From: Coriobacteriaceae bacterium
Lineage (GTDB): Bacteria > Actinomycetota > Coriobacteriia > Coriobacteriales > Coriobacteriaceae
Assembly (NCBI GenBank): GCA_902363875.1
Contig: CABJBO010000018.1
Span: 1 to 43,773, forward strand
Direction of reading: 5' to 3'
DNA length: 43,773 nt
Below, piece after piece: positions 17,652 through 26,163 of this stretch. The number at the start of each line of letters is the position of its first letter. Positions within the stretch are counted from its first letter, which is position 1. The notes below the pieces were generated by a model. That model was not told the origin of the DNA. It saw nothing but the letters and a program-made list of their open reading frames with translations, and searched no databases. The translations under genes were made by a program, and so were the position numbers.

Positions 17652-18806
17652 GTGGGGGTCGGCGCCGTAACCGGATGCGCATTCGGCCTTGCCAACGCCG
17701 TTGGCGGCGAGCTTTTCGCCCGACAGGCCTATCCGCTCGTCGTGCATCTGCCGCTTGTCGTCTACCTGTGCGTACGCTATCGCCTGAGTCCCCTGCTCGC
17801 CATCCTGGGCGTTACCAGTGCCTACCTGAGCTGCCAGTTCAGCAACTGGATGGGCATCGCCGCATTCGCCGTCACCGATTCGCAGGTCGCGTACTACGTG
17901 GCGCGCATCATCACCACGCTCGGCGTCTTTGCCGTCTTGTTGCATTGGGCAAGCGACATCGGCCCCCGCCTGGCGATCAAAAGCCCCACCGAGCTGGAGA
18001 TTCTGCTCATCCTGCCGCTCGTCTACTACATCTTCGACTACGCCACCAACGTCTATACCACGCTCTTCCACTCGGGCTCGGTAGTAACCGTTGAGTTTTT
18101 GGCGTTCGCCCTCTGCGCGTTCTACCTTATGTTTCTTGCCGTCTACCTTCGCGAATACGAGGCAAAGGAAATCGCCGAGCGCGAGCGCTGGATGCTCGCG
18201 ACCCGCGACAGCGCGGCCATCAAAGAGCTCGAAGCCTGGCGCCAGTCCGGACGCGAGCTCTCGGTTCTCCGTCACGACATGCGCCACTACCTGCGCGGTC
18301 TTGCGGCCCTGATCGAAGAGGGTCACACCGATGAGGCGCTCGAGCGCATCGACGCGCTCTGCGAGACCAACGACCGCACCGCTGTGCGCCGCTACTGCGC
18401 CAACGAAACGGTCAACATTGCGCTCTCGTCGCTTTCCGCGGACATCAACGCGCACGGCATCACCGCCGACCTGCGAGCCGCCGTGCCCGAAACCGTCCAC
18501 GTGGGCGATGCCGATCTGTTCAGTGTGGTATCGAACGCCCTGGACAATGCCATCGCCGCGGCGAGCGCCGCCCCCGAAGGCAAGCGGTTTGTCGACCTGG
18601 ACCTTCGCTACGAAGACGGTCAGCTTCTATTGCTGGTTTCCAACACGTTTGGCCGTGCGCCGCACATGGTCGACGGCATGCCCGTGGCTCAGCACACTGG
18701 GCACGGCTTTGGCACCAAGAGCATTAAACTTGCCGTCGAGCGCATGAACGGCAACTGCCATTTCCGCATTAACGGCGACCGGTTTGAGCTGCGCGCCGTG
18801 ATGTAG
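17652..18806 (+). CDS. GHKL-type sensor histidine kinase, probably 5'-truncated
   Basis: About 384 residues from the GTG at 17652, which has GGTGGAAG upstream; GTG at 17574 is possible but lacks a ribosome-binding site. Membrane helices occupy about residues 1-165. A coiled linker leads to the phospho-acceptor segment VLRHDMRHYLRG, and the ATPase domain has the N-box SVVSNALDNAIAAAS and the G-box GHGFGTKSIKLAVERM. This is the AgrC-like GHKL class common in Coriobacteriia, which normally pairs with a LytTR regulator. No regulator gene is adjacent, and the membrane sensor seems short at the N-terminus, suggesting loss of the 5' part. It lies next to the IS-disturbed region. Confidence 0.75.
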   Translation: MGVGAVTGCAFGLANAVGGELFARQAYPLVVHLPLVVYLCVRYRLSPLLAILGVTSAYLSCQFSNWMGIAAFAVTDSQVAYYVARIITTLGVFAVLLHWASDIGPRLAIKSPTELEILLILPLVYYIFDYATNVYTTLFHSGSVVTVEFLAFALCAFYLMFLAVYLREYEAKEIAERERWMLATRDSAAIKELEAWRQSGRELSVLRHDMRHYLRGLAALIEEGHTDEALERIDALCETNDRTAVRRYCANETVNIALSSLSADINAHGITADLRAAVPETVHVGDADLFSVVSNALDNAIAAASAAPEGKRFVDLDLRYEDGQLLLLVSNTFGRAPHMVDGMPVAQHTGHGFGTKSIKLAVERMNGNCHFRINGDRFELRAVM

Positions 18807-18824
18807 GGGCTGCCGCCAGCCTCG

Positions 18825-19400
18825 CTACAGCGGTGCAGCCGCCGGGGTCAGCTGCTTGATGTAGGCCCACATGCGCTGCTTGGCGGCCTTGTCGGTGAGC
18901 GCCGCCTCAAAACCGTCGAGCGCCAGCACACGGCGCCCCTGCACATGGGCGACCAGGCCGGGCTTGAGCATGGCAGTGTCAAAGTCATCAATCGCCACAA
19001 GCATATCGGCATAGGTCTCGCGCATGACATCGGCCGCGCTGTTGTCCAGCAGCAGCACCGCCTCGGGGTCTAAGGTCTCCAGCGCCTCGCGGAACAGATC
19101 GCACGTCAGGGCCTCGCCCGCCGCGACCGCTCCGTCGCCCGCGCCGGCGACGCTTGCCAGCACGCAAAAATCCTCGGGGGCATATCCGATGGCGCCGAGC
19201 GCCTTGCGCAACGCGGCGCCATCCGCGCCGGCAGCCAGCTCGCCGCCCGAGCACTCGGCTTCATCCAAATCGCCTTTGACCAGCACAATCGGCGAGCACG
19301 CGTTGCCCGCGATACGCACACCGCGATCTGCAAGCGACGCGAGCTCCTGCTCGGTCGCCTGAGCGATGGCTTCTTTTTTCTGGCTTTGTGACGTGGGCAT
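18825..19400 (-). CDS. Uracil-DNA-glycosylase-superfamily-like protein, probably inactive
   Basis: 191 residues from the ATG at 19400, which has GGAG upstream. A longer frame would begin at 19430, where a TATAAT hexamer lies, so it is rejected. The layout follows family 4/5 uracil-DNA glycosylases: IVLVKGDLDEAECSGGEL stands where they have the GEAPG motif, LRKALGAIGYAPEDFCVLASV where the helix and strand come before the central motif, LDPEAVLLLDNSAADVM in place of the IxxLGxxA segment, and KQRMWAYIKQL at the end. Catalytic residues are missing, so a DNA-binding or structural role is possible. Assignment rests on pattern similarity and is tentative. Confidence 0.45.
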   Translation of the reverse strand: MPTSQSQKKEAIAQATEQELASLADRGVRIAGNACSPIVLVKGDLDEAECSGGELAAGADGAALRKALGAIGYAPEDFCVLASVAGAGDGAVAAGEALTCDLFREALETLDPEAVLLLDNSAADVMRETYADMLVAIDDFDTAMLKPGLVAHVQGRRVLALDGFEAALTDKAAKQRMWAYIKQLTPAAAPL

Positions 19401-19536
19401 GCGCTCTCCAATCGTTTGCGTGCCCACCATTATATAAAAGAGCCGCCCGCGAGTGGTTGCTTTGCGGGCCGCTGGGTATAAGCACGGTCGTACTGAGTTT
19501 TACGCGGCCGAGCCGCGTCGTATTATGGAGGTCACC

Positions 19537-19857
19537 ATGGCTGACATTAAGCAGATTACCCCCGAGAACTTCGGCGCTGTCGTCAACGATAGCCTGCCCG
19601 TACTGGTTGATTTTTGGGCCCCGTGGTGCGGCCCCTGCCGCTCGCTCTCGCCCATCGTAGACGAGGTTGCCGACGAGCTGGCCGGCAAGTTGGCTGTGGC
19701 CAAGTGCAACGTCGACGACAACCAGGACCTGGCCATGAAGTTTGGCGTCATGAGCATCCCCACGCTGATCGTCTTTAAGAACGGCGAGGAGGTCGACCGC
19801 TCGGTTGGCGCCCTACCCAAGGCAAGACTTCAGGCACTGCTGGAGAAACATCTGTAA
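19537..19857 (+). CDS. trxA: Thioredoxin
   Basis: 106 residues from the ATG at 19537, with GGAGG six bases upstream. The redox-active motif WCGPC gives Cys31 and Cys34, and the cis-proline loop is MSIPTLIVF. It is a single-domain cytosolic thioredoxin that reduces disulphides using a thioredoxin reductase encoded elsewhere. It is divergent from the glycosylase-like gene and is followed by its own terminator. Confidence 0.96.
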   Translation: MADIKQITPENFGAVVNDSLPVLVDFWAPWCGPCRSLSPIVDEVADELAGKLAVAKCNVDDNQDLAMKFGVMSIPTLIVFKNGEEVDRSVGALPKARLQALLEKHL

Positions 19858-19968
19858 TACGCTTGTTACCCATCTGCCGTCCATGAGCGGTTTCGCACCG
19901 CTCGCCGGAGTGCCAAACGCAAGGTATGCGACCACGGATAGTATGGTAGATACAAACAGCCCCCAGTG

Positions 19969-20006
19969 AACGGGTGCGGGTCAGACGGACTCGCACCCGT
20001 TTTCTT
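19969..20006 (+). terminator. Intrinsic terminator after thioredoxin
   Basis: ACGGGTGCG (19970-19978) pairs exactly with CGCACCCGT (19992-20000) and is followed by TTTCTT. It lies about 110 nt beyond the thioredoxin stop; nothing else is recognised in 19858-20078. Confidence 0.75.
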
Positions 20007-20078
20007 ATGCGGCGGCGCTCAAGGCGGGCGTAGTAGAATCTGAACCACCATATCGCCCCGTACAAAAGGAGACTCCCC

Positions 20079-20327
20079 ATGCATGACGTCGGAATGAACA
20101 TGAGCCAGCTTGCCATGAGCGTCAAGCAGGTCGACGACACCATTGAGCTCGCTCACGAGTGGAGCCATCAGCTGCTGCATGCGACCGAGAACTTTGACAT
20201 GGAGCGCATTGGCGCCAAGCTCGAGGCCGCCATGGCGGCACTCCACGAGGCGCACGATGCGCTCGAGGGCTACGAGGAGGCCATCGAGGCCGACCACAAC
20301 TCCGTCGGCTCTGTGAAACTGGTGTAA
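20079..20327 (+). CDS. Small helical protein coupled to nikR
   Basis: 82 residues from the ATG at 20079, with AAAGGAGA upstream. I do not recognise the family. It is almost wholly helical and acidic, with five histidines. It begins Met-His-Asp and continues MSQLAMSVKQ; the first line resembles HypA, whose N-terminal Met-His-Glu binds nickel, but there is no zinc finger and the rest does not match. Its stop is one base before the nikR GTG, so the two are translationally coupled. A role in nickel handling is inferred from position only. Confidence 0.7.
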   Translation: MHDVGMNMSQLAMSVKQVDDTIELAHEWSHQLLHATENFDMERIGAKLEAAMAALHEAHDALEGYEEAIEADHNSVGSVKLV

Positions 20328-20328
20328 C

Positions 20329-20823
20329 GTGGCCGAGCACGAGCACGCGCACAATCACGGTGCGGACGACGATGCAAGCTGCCGCTACAGCGGCTCCAGC
20401 TCCGAGCTGGTCCGCTTTTCGGTCACCGCGCCCGACGACCTGCTGCGCCGCTTTGACGAGCAGATCGCGCGCCGCGGTGACGTGGCTAACCGATCCGAGG
20501 CCGTACGCGATCTGATTCGCGCCTCGATCGCCAAGGAGCAGATGCGCACGCCCGACGAGCAGGTCATCGGTTCGCTCACCATGATCTATGACCACCATAC
20601 CGGCGATCTGACGCGCCGTCTGGACGAGGTGCAGCACGACTACACCGACGAGATTGTCTCGACCATGCACGTGCATCTGGACCACCACAACTGCCTGGAG
20701 ATTCTGGCGCTCAAGGGTCGCGGCAAACGCGTCTATGAGCTAGCGGACCGGTTGCTGGGACTGCGCGGCGTTAAGCACGGCGAGCTCACCTGCGCCGCCA
20801 CCAAGCAGAGCCTGGGGCTGTAG
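20329..20823 (+). CDS. nikR: NikR, nickel-responsive transcriptional regulator
   Basis: 164 residues from the GTG at 20329. A histidine-rich N-terminal tail (EHEHAHNH) is followed by a ribbon-helix-helix DNA-binding domain (about 26-72) and an ACT-like metal-binding domain (about 78-155). The four high-affinity nickel ligands of E. coli NikR are all present: His103, His114, His116 and Cys122, the last three in MHVHLDHHNC. NikR represses nickel uptake when nickel is sufficient. Here it leads the hydrogenase maturation cluster, which fits control of nickel supply for a NiFe hydrogenase. Confidence 0.93.
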   Translation: MAEHEHAHNHGADDDASCRYSGSSSELVRFSVTAPDDLLRRFDEQIARRGDVANRSEAVRDLIRASIAKEQMRTPDEQVIGSLTMIYDHHTGDLTRRLDEVQHDYTDEIVSTMHVHLDHHNCLEILALKGRGKRVYELADRLLGLRGVKHGELTCAATKQSLGL

Positions 20824-20841
20824 CGGGATTTCCCGCAGCGC

Positions 20842-20922
20842 ACCTGCCAAAAAGGGACAGGTTTGTTTTGGCAGGTTTAGAAGTTTTACCGACCAAAATA
20901 AACCTGTCCCTTTTTGGTCGGT
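20842..20922. repeat. Twin inverted hairpins with GGGACAGG loops
   Basis: Hairpin 1 has stem ACCTGCCAAAA/TTTTGGCAGGT (20842-20876) and loop AGGGACAGGTTTG. Hairpin 2 has stem ACCGACCAAAA/TTTTGGTCGGT (20888-20922) and the loop in reverse orientation. The loops are complementary except for one base, so the pair can also fold as one 25-bp stem. The stem differences between the two are compensated. It lies between nikR and hypF. Confidence 0.85.
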
Positions 20923-20941
20923 TTTGACGAGGGGAAGCCAC

Positions 20942-23380
20942 ATGCGGCATGTGCATATTCATGTGACGGGCATTGTGCAGGGCGTTGGCATGCGGCCATT
21001 TGTGTATCGCGAGGCTATGGCGCATGGCATTTGCGGCTGGGTGCTCAACGCGGGCGATGGCGTGCACATCGAGGCGCATGCTTCGGTCGAGGCACTCGAC
21101 GGATTTGTCGCCGCGCTGTCGGAGCACGCGCCGGCCGCGGCCCGCGTTGAGCATGTCGCTGTTGCAGACCTGGAGCCCCACGCTTGGGATGCCGACGATG
21201 AGCAGGCCTTTCGTATCGTAGCGTCGCAGGATCAGACCGTGCACACGACGCTCGTCTCCCCCGATATCGCCACCTGTGACGACTGCCTGCGCGAGCTGTT
21301 CGACCCCGCCGACCGACGCTATCACTACCCCTTTATCAACTGCACCAACTGCGGGCCGCGCTTTACCATCATCCGGTCGCTGCCTTATGACCGAGCGGCC
21401 ACGTCGATGGATTGCTTTCCCATGTGCCCCAAGTGCGCCGCAGAGTATGGCGACCCGCTTGACCGGCGCTTTCACGCGCAGCCCGATGCCTGCTTTGACT
21501 GCGGGCCACATATTACCTGGCGCGAGGCGGCGGGCGACATGGAGCTCGAGGGCTCGGGGGCGACGCCGGCCGTCGGCAGCACGCGCGAAACCAGCGATGC
21601 CATTATTGACCGCTGTGTCGAGCTGCTGGCCAGCGGCGGTATTGTCGCCATCAAGGGCCTGGGCGGATTCCATCTAGCCTGCAACGCCGCCAATGAGCAG
21701 GCGGTGGTCGAGCTGCGCCGTCGCAAGCGCCGCAGCAACAAGCCGCTTGCCGTTATGGTGCGCAGCCTTGCCGATACTGAACGCCTGTGCCATGTCGATG
21801 ATGCTGAGCGCGGCTTGCTAACCGGCAGCATCCGCCCCATCGTGCTGTTGCGCCGGTGTGCTGCTGGCGAGGAAGATTCCCCCGACGCCCTTACACTCGC
21901 GCCATCCGTCTCGCACGATCTACCCGAGCTCGGCGTCATGCTCCCTTATACACCGCTTCAGCATCTGCTGCTTGCAGCCGCCGCGTCGCATGACATGCAC
22001 GCGCTGGTCATGACCAGCGGAAACCTGAGCGAGGAACCGATTGAAACTGATGACGGCCTTGCTTGGGAACACCTCGTTGCCGCCGGCATTGCCGACGCGC
22101 TGCTCGGCAACGACCGCGCGATTTTCTCACGCTACGATGATTCCGTGGTACGTGTGGTCGACGGCGCCGTTACGCCCGTGCGCCGCGCTCGCGGATATGC
22201 GCCTCGGCCGTTGCCGTTGCCGGCGCTCGACGGCACTGCACCCTGCGTGCTCGCCTGCGGGCCGCAGCAAAAAGCTACGATCGCGCTCACGCGCGAAGGG
22301 ACGAACGGCGAGGCAACCTGTTTTGTGTCGCAGCATATCGGCGATGTCGAAAACGGTGCGACCTTCGATGCCTGGAGCGCCGCCCGTGCACGTCTAGAAA
22401 ACCTCTTTGATCTGACGCCCGCCGCCTTGACATGCGACATGCATCCCAGCTATCTGTCGAGCCAGTGGGCGCGCGAACAGGCACGGGAGCACAATCTGCC
22501 GCTTATCGAAGTCCAACATCATCATGCGCACATCGCGAGCGTAATGGCAGAGGCGATTGTCGCAGGCCGGCTTGCAACCGACGCGCGTGTCCTTGGCATC
22601 GCCTTTGACGGCACCGGCGCCGGCACCGATGGGACCATTTGGGGCGGCGAGTTCCTTGTCGCCGGCCTTGGCGGCTTTGAGCGCGCCGCGCACCTGCGCA
22701 CCTGGGCGCTCCCCGGCGGGGCGGCCTCCGTGCGCGACGCCCGCCGCAACGCCTTTGCCCTGCTCAGTGAGCTCGGCCTGCTCGAGCACCCGGGTGCCGC
22801 TCGGCTTTTGGACAGCCTCGACGAGCAAACGCGCAGCGTGACAGCCACCATGATCGAGCGCGGCATCAACAGCCCGCGCACCAGCAGCATGGGGCGTCTC
22901 TTTGATGCCGCAGCAGCGATTCTGGGCATCTGCGACAAGGCAACCTACGAGGGCGAACCCGCCATAGAACTCGAAGCCGCCGCCTGGCGCGCGCTTGACG
23001 GTAAGCCCGTTCGTCTCGACGGCAATCATACAGGCGTATTCACGTCTGCCGACGACTCCCCCATCTTGGACCCCCGACCGCTCATCGAAGCTCTTCTGAA
23101 TGGAATCGAGGCAGGCGCGCCGGCCGACCGGCTCGCCCTCGGGTTTCACATCGCCATTACGCACGCTACGACCCACATCGCACGCGAGATCTGTGATCAC
23201 GAAGGCCTCGATACCGTCGCGCTCTCGGGCGGTGTGTTCATGAACCGGCTTTTGCTTCAGCTCCTTACCCACGAACTCAAAGACGCCGGTCTTGCCGTCT
23301 TGATCCCCCACGCCGTGCCCGTTAACGACGGCTGCATCGCCTACGGTCAGGCCGCCATCGCTCGCGCTCGCCTCGCGTAG
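20942..23380 (+). CDS. hypF: HypF, carbamoyltransferase for NiFe hydrogenase maturation
   Basis: 812 residues from the ATG at 20942 (GGGGAAG upstream). It makes carbamoyl-adenylate from carbamoyl phosphate and ATP and passes the group to HypE, supplying the CN ligands of the NiFe centre. Domains in order: acylphosphatase (1-90, VQGVGMRPFVYR), two zinc fingers (about 105-190, CDDCLREL, CTNCGPRF, CPMCPKC, CFDCGPH), a YrdC-like domain (about 210-390, GGIVAIKGLGGFHLACNA) and a Kae1-like domain (about 400-812, HHHAHIASVMAE and FDGTGAGTDGTIWGGE). Length is normal. Confidence 0.96.
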   Translation: MRHVHIHVTGIVQGVGMRPFVYREAMAHGICGWVLNAGDGVHIEAHASVEALDGFVAALSEHAPAAARVEHVAVADLEPHAWDADDEQAFRIVASQDQTVHTTLVSPDIATCDDCLRELFDPADRRYHYPFINCTNCGPRFTIIRSLPYDRAATSMDCFPMCPKCAAEYGDPLDRRFHAQPDACFDCGPHITWREAAGDMELEGSGATPAVGSTRETSDAIIDRCVELLASGGIVAIKGLGGFHLACNAANEQAVVELRRRKRRSNKPLAVMVRSLADTERLCHVDDAERGLLTGSIRPIVLLRRCAAGEEDSPDALTLAPSVSHDLPELGVMLPYTPLQHLLLAAAASHDMHALVMTSGNLSEEPIETDDGLAWEHLVAAGIADALLGNDRAIFSRYDDSVVRVVDGAVTPVRRARGYAPRPLPLPALDGTAPCVLACGPQQKATIALTREGTNGEATCFVSQHIGDVENGATFDAWSAARARLENLFDLTPAALTCDMHPSYLSSQWAREQAREHNLPLIEVQHHHAHIASVMAEAIVAGRLATDARVLGIAFDGTGAGTDGTIWGGEFLVAGLGGFERAAHLRTWALPGGAASVRDARRNAFALLSELGLLEHPGAARLLDSLDEQTRSVTATMIERGINSPRTSSMGRLFDAAAAILGICDKATYEGEPAIELEAAAWRALDGKPVRLDGNHTGVFTSADDSPILDPRPLIEALLNGIEAGAPADRLALGFHIAITHATTHIAREICDHEGLDTVALSGGVFMNRLLLQLLTHELKDAGLAVLIPHAVPVNDGCIAYGQAAIARARLA

Positions 23381-23526
23381 ACAGCATTGCGATAGGCTGT
23401 TTTGCCAGCCTGCGCGCCGCCGTCTCACAGGTGTAACGCGTTTGCTCGTGACTCCCGCGAGCGCTACCATCAACTGATGGGTAATTAGGCGCCTATCCAG
23501 CGCAAAACGTATAAAAGGGGAACATT

Positions 23527-23787
23527 ATGTGCCTTGCCGTTCCCGGTAAAGTGGTCAAACGCGACGACGACCTTAAGGCGACCGTCGACATGATGGGCAT
23601 CGAGCGCCCCGTTTCGCTGCGCCTCGTGCCGACGGCACAGGTAGGCGACTATATTCTCGTGCACGCCGGCTTTGGCATTCAGATCGTCGACGAGCAGGAA
23701 GCCCAAGAGACACTCGAACTCGTCAATACCATGGCCGAGCTGGCCGAAGAGGACCAGCTCGCCACCAACCCGGCCGAGGCATACTAG
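23527..23787 (+). CDS. hypC: HypC, hydrogenase maturation chaperone
   Basis: 86 residues beginning MCLAVPGKVV, the hallmark of HypC; Cys2 binds the Fe(CN)2CO unit together with HypD and delivers it to the large-subunit precursor. GGGGAA lies before the ATG. Its stop overlaps the hypD GTG start by one base (TAGTG). The 146-nt gap after hypF holds a TATAAAAG-like stretch, so a separate promoter is possible. Confidence 0.95.
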   Translation: MCLAVPGKVVKRDDDLKATVDMMGIERPVSLRLVPTAQVGDYILVHAGFGIQIVDEQEAQETLELVNTMAELAEEDQLATNPAEAY

Positions 23788-24899
23788 TGGCGGCGGCGCA
23801 GCCGGTTCGCTCCGGTATCGACTTTTCGGCATTTCGCGACCCCAAGCTGGCTCGCGAGCTCATCGATCGTATTCATGAGCTTGTCGGCAACCGCAGCATC
23901 AACCTTATGGAAGTCTGCGGTACGCATACCGTGAGCATTGGCCGCTATGGCTTTCGTTCCATTATGCCGACGGGACTCAAACTGCTAAGCGGCCCGGGGT
24001 GCCCCGTTTGCGTCACCGCCAACCGCGACATCGATCACGCAATCGCGCTTTCCAACATAGACGGCGCCATCATCACCACCTTTGGCGACATGATGCGCGT
24101 GCCAGGATCGTCCACCTCGCTTGCCGCGCAAAAGGCGGCGGGGCGCGACATCCGTATCGTCTACTCTCCGCTCGACGCACTCGACATTGCTGAGCAAAAT
24201 CCCGAACGCCCGGTTATCTTTATTGGCGTCGGCTTTGAGACCACAACGCCCACCATTGCCGCCGCCATCCTAGAGGCCGACGCGCGCGAGCTCCAGAACT
24301 TCTCGGTCTACTGTGCTCACAAGACCACGCCGCCGGCTCTGCGTGCGATCTCCAACGACCCCGAAACGACCATCGACGGCTTTATCCTGCCTGGTCACGT
24401 CGCTACCATCACGGGCCTGGCACCCTTTAGGTTTTTGGTCGATGAGTTCGAGATCCCCGGCGTAGTCACCGGGTTTGAGCCGGTCGATATCTTGCAGGGC
24501 ATCTGCATGCTGGTCCAGATGGTTGTCGAGCACAGGCCCGCAATCGACAACGCCTACCGCCGTGGCGTCAATGCAGACGGCAATCCCGTAGCGCGCCAGC
24601 TGGTCGAGCAGGTGTTTGAGCCGTGCGACACCACGTGGCGCGGACTGGGACCGATTGCGGCTTCGGGTCTTTCCATCCGACCCGAATTCGCGCGCTTTGA
24701 TGCCGGCGCCCGCTTTGATGTGCCCGTTGAGGCGACGGTCGAGCCACGCGGGTGCCGCTGCGGCGACGTGCTGCGCGGAGCCATCACGCCGAGCGACTGC
24801 CCGCTGTTCGGCCACGCATGTACGCCCGAACACCCCGTCGGCCCCTGCATGGTGAGCTCCGAAGGCAGCTGCGCGGCGTACTTTAGATACCGCGACTAG
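23787..24899 (+). CDS. hypD: HypD, iron-sulphur scaffold for the NiFe cofactor
   Basis: 370 residues starting at a GTG that overlaps the hypC stop. HypD holds a [4Fe-4S] cluster and, with HypC, assembles the Fe(CN)2CO moiety. Conserved segments are MEVCGTHTVSIGRYG, LLSGPGCPVCVT, GFETTTPT, YCAHKTTPPA and a cysteine-rich C-terminus (CRCGDVLRG, CPLFGHAC, GPCMVSSEGSCAAYF). Length is normal. Confidence 0.96.
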   Translation: MAAAQPVRSGIDFSAFRDPKLARELIDRIHELVGNRSINLMEVCGTHTVSIGRYGFRSIMPTGLKLLSGPGCPVCVTANRDIDHAIALSNIDGAIITTFGDMMRVPGSSTSLAAQKAAGRDIRIVYSPLDALDIAEQNPERPVIFIGVGFETTTPTIAAAILEADARELQNFSVYCAHKTTPPALRAISNDPETTIDGFILPGHVATITGLAPFRFLVDEFEIPGVVTGFEPVDILQGICMLVQMVVEHRPAIDNAYRRGVNADGNPVARQLVEQVFEPCDTTWRGLGPIAASGLSIRPEFARFDAGARFDVPVEATVEPRGCRCGDVLRGAITPSDCPLFGHACTPEHPVGPCMVSSEGSCAAYFRYRD

Positions 24900-24947
24900 C
24901 CCGGACGCCCCCGCGTACCGGCACCACCCACGATTGGAGTTTTCGAT

Positions 24948-25982
24948 ATGTCCCGTACCGCCACCGATAGCACTGTCCTGCTGGGCCACGGCTCCGGCGG
25001 CCAGATGATGAAGCGCATTATCGATGAGGTCTTTCTGGATGCCTTTGGGTCGCCCGAGCTGCTTGCGGGCAACGATGCCGGCGTCGCCGCGCTGCCCGCA
25101 AGCGGGCGAATCGCCATGTCGACCGACAGCTTTGTGGTAACGCCGCAGTTCTTCCCCGGCGGCAATATCGGCCGCCTCGCCGTATGCGGAACCGTCAACG
25201 ACGTCGCGACCTCGGGCGCTAACGTGCGCTACCTCTCATGCGGCTTTATCCTCGAAGAGGGCTATCCCATGGACAAGCTCCGCCAGATCGTTCAGACCAT
25301 GGCCGAAACGGCACATGAGGCGGGCGTGTCCATAATCACCGGCGACACCAAGGTGGTCGAGCGTGGAGGTGCCGACGGCGTCTACATCAATACCGCCGGC
25401 GTGGGCGAGGTGCCCGCAGGCGTGACGCTCAGCGGTGCCAACTGCCGGCCCGGCGATGTCATCCTGGTGTCGGGTACGCTAGGCGACCACGGCATCGCCA
25501 TCATGAGCCAGCGCGAGGGCTTGGCGTTTTCGAGTAACATCGAAAGCGACGCCGCACCGCTCAATCATCTGATTGCCGACGTGCTCGCCGCCGCCCCCGA
25601 CACCCGCTGCTTCCGCGACCCCACGCGCGGCGGCCTGGCATCCACGCTCAACGAGTTTGCCCAGGCCAGCGGCGTTGCCATGGAGATCGACGAGGATGCT
25701 GTGCCCGTGCGCCCCGACGTGCAGGCCGCCTGCGAGATGCTCGGCTACGATGTGCTGCAGGTGGCAAACGAGGGCAAGATGGTTGCCGTGGTGCCGGCCG
25801 AGCAGGCCGATGCCGCGCTGGCAGCCATGCGCGCCGCCCGCTACGGCGAGAGCGCCGCCATCATCGGTCGCGTGCTGCCGCTTGCCGAGGACGCCCGTCC
25901 CGCCGTGCGCGTACGCACCGGCTGGGGCTCGACCCGCATCCTCGACATGCTCGTAGGAGAGCAGCTGCCGAGAATTTGCTAG
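24948..25982 (+). CDS. hypE: HypE, cyanide-forming hydrogenase maturation protein
   Basis: 344 residues. HypE accepts a carbamoyl group from HypF on its C-terminal cysteine and dehydrates it to thiocyanate with ATP. The C-terminus is LPRIC, the canonical PRxC motif, with the reactive cysteine last. The N-terminal half shows the PurM/SelD fold: LLGHGSGGQMMKRII, AGNDAGVAAL and GTVNDVATSGA. hypA and hypB, needed for nickel insertion, and the hydrogenase subunits are not in this window. Confidence 0.96.
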   Translation: MSRTATDSTVLLGHGSGGQMMKRIIDEVFLDAFGSPELLAGNDAGVAALPASGRIAMSTDSFVVTPQFFPGGNIGRLAVCGTVNDVATSGANVRYLSCGFILEEGYPMDKLRQIVQTMAETAHEAGVSIITGDTKVVERGGADGVYINTAGVGEVPAGVTLSGANCRPGDVILVSGTLGDHGIAIMSQREGLAFSSNIESDAAPLNHLIADVLAAAPDTRCFRDPTRGGLASTLNEFAQASGVAMEIDEDAVPVRPDVQAACEMLGYDVLQVANEGKMVAVVPAEQADAALAAMRAARYGESAAIIGRVLPLAEDARPAVRVRTGWGSTRILDMLVGEQLPRIC

Positions 25983-26072
25983 CGGCTGCTCTGCAAGCTG
26001 CCCAGCATCCGGCCAAAATCGGCCCGCCCATTTTCACTGGGACGTTGGCCCACTCAAACTGCGGGGAGATGG

Positions 26073-26111
26073 AAGGGCCCTCCTGCCGAGCTGATCGGCA
26101 GGAGGGCCCTT
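26073..26111. terminator. Bidirectional terminator between hypE and the surface protein
   Basis: AAGGGCCCTCCTGCCG (26073-26088) and its exact complement (26096-26111) form a 16-bp stem with a 7-nt loop. It separates two convergent genes. T-tracts are short on both sides. Confidence 0.7.
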
Positions 26112-26163
26112 CGCTTTGCAAGACCATACTCCTTGCAGTATTTACCTGGTAGGCAGAGGCTCG

